From positions 1 through 5,428 of the forward strand of contig PXDR01000006.1 of the NCBI GenBank assembly GCA_003566335.1: DNA of 5,428 bases, read 5' to 3'. Every line of letters starts with the position of its first letter. The stretch's first letter is position 1. A program made the position numbers and the translations under genes. The DNA comes from Cyanobacteria bacterium T3Sed10_344R1. GTDB taxonomy: Bacteria > Cyanobacteriota > Cyanobacteriia > Phormidesmidales > Phormidesmidaceae. Under the pieces are notes generated by a model. The model was given only the letters and a program-made list of their open reading frames with translations, was not told the DNA's origin and made no database searches. Below are positions 5,306-5,428 of the stretch, piece by piece.

Positions 5306-5428
5306 TCACTCATCCTCTAGTCCAGGGCGAGGCATGGCCCGGGGAAGCCGTTTATTTAGCTGCCGCAGTCGTAGTCCGGCAATCACCGCCACGGTCAAAG
5401 ACAGCCAGCCGGTGAGGGACTGCCACAG
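5306..5428 (-). CDS. C-terminal 40 residues of an unidentified protein with a membrane segment (partial)
   Basis: The minus-strand frame is open from the right edge to a TGA at 5306-5308, giving 40 residues. A hydrophobic stretch, SLTGWLSLTVAVIAGL (4-19), is followed by a basic segment (RLRQLNKRLPR) and an acidic end (GLEDE). This is what the last transmembrane helix and cytoplasmic tail of a membrane protein look like under the positive-inside rule. The other two minus-strand frames contain stops here. The gene is convergent with the FAD oxidoreductase, and most of it lies outside the window. I cannot name the family. Confidence 0.55.
   Translation of the reverse strand: MWQSLTGWLSLTVAVIAGLRLRQLNKRLPRAMPRPGLEDE

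Overview
The window looks like chromosomal DNA of a cyanobacterium, probably a GC-rich filamentous or Leptolyngbya-like type (lineage is inference). The evidence is five exact HIP1 octamers (GCGATCGC at 547-554, 672-679, 1833-1840, 2507-2514 and 5078-5085; about 0.08 expected by chance at equal base composition), two protein families that I know as cyanobacterial (DUF3086 and DUF3119), and several dispersed repeats of cyanobacterial style: a heptamer array, a GGTGCGTTG/CAACGCACC inverted repeat, and a TCCCTCTCCC/GGGAGAGGGA hairpin.

Layout. Positions 1-1057 (minus) hold the N-terminal 352 residues of a GT39/PMT_2-like membrane glycosyltransferase that runs off the left edge. Its start lies inside a composite repeat (1015-1082), and a second inverted repeat (1101-1157) separates it from the next gene. 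Positions 1193-2374 (minus) encode a coiled-coil DUF3086 protein, and 2553-2969 (minus) encode a two-helix membrane DUF3119 protein. A divergent intergenic region (2970-3193) contains a dyad and an extended -10 element for the plus-strand gene 3194-5203. That gene encodes a 669-residue FAD-dependent oxidoreductase with an Arg-rich, signal-peptide-like N-terminus. A repeat hairpin (5261-5287) follows it, and then comes the C-terminal tail of a convergent minus-strand gene (5306-5428, partial).

How they may work together. The three minus-strand genes are collinear (DUF3119, then DUF3086, then glycosyltransferase), but gaps of 178 and 135 bp and intervening repeats make a tight operon uncertain. 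DUF3119 and DUF3086 may be functionally linked; this is inference from adjacency and from their complementary architecture (membrane-anchored and coiled-coil). The FAD oxidoreductase is transcribed on its own. It may act outside the cytoplasm if its N-terminus is a real signal peptide.

I see no CRISPR array, transposase, tRNA, rRNA, phage gene or defence system. The points most worth following are the uncharacterised DUF3119/DUF3086 pair, the possible export of a flavoprotein, and a coding start created within repeat DNA.
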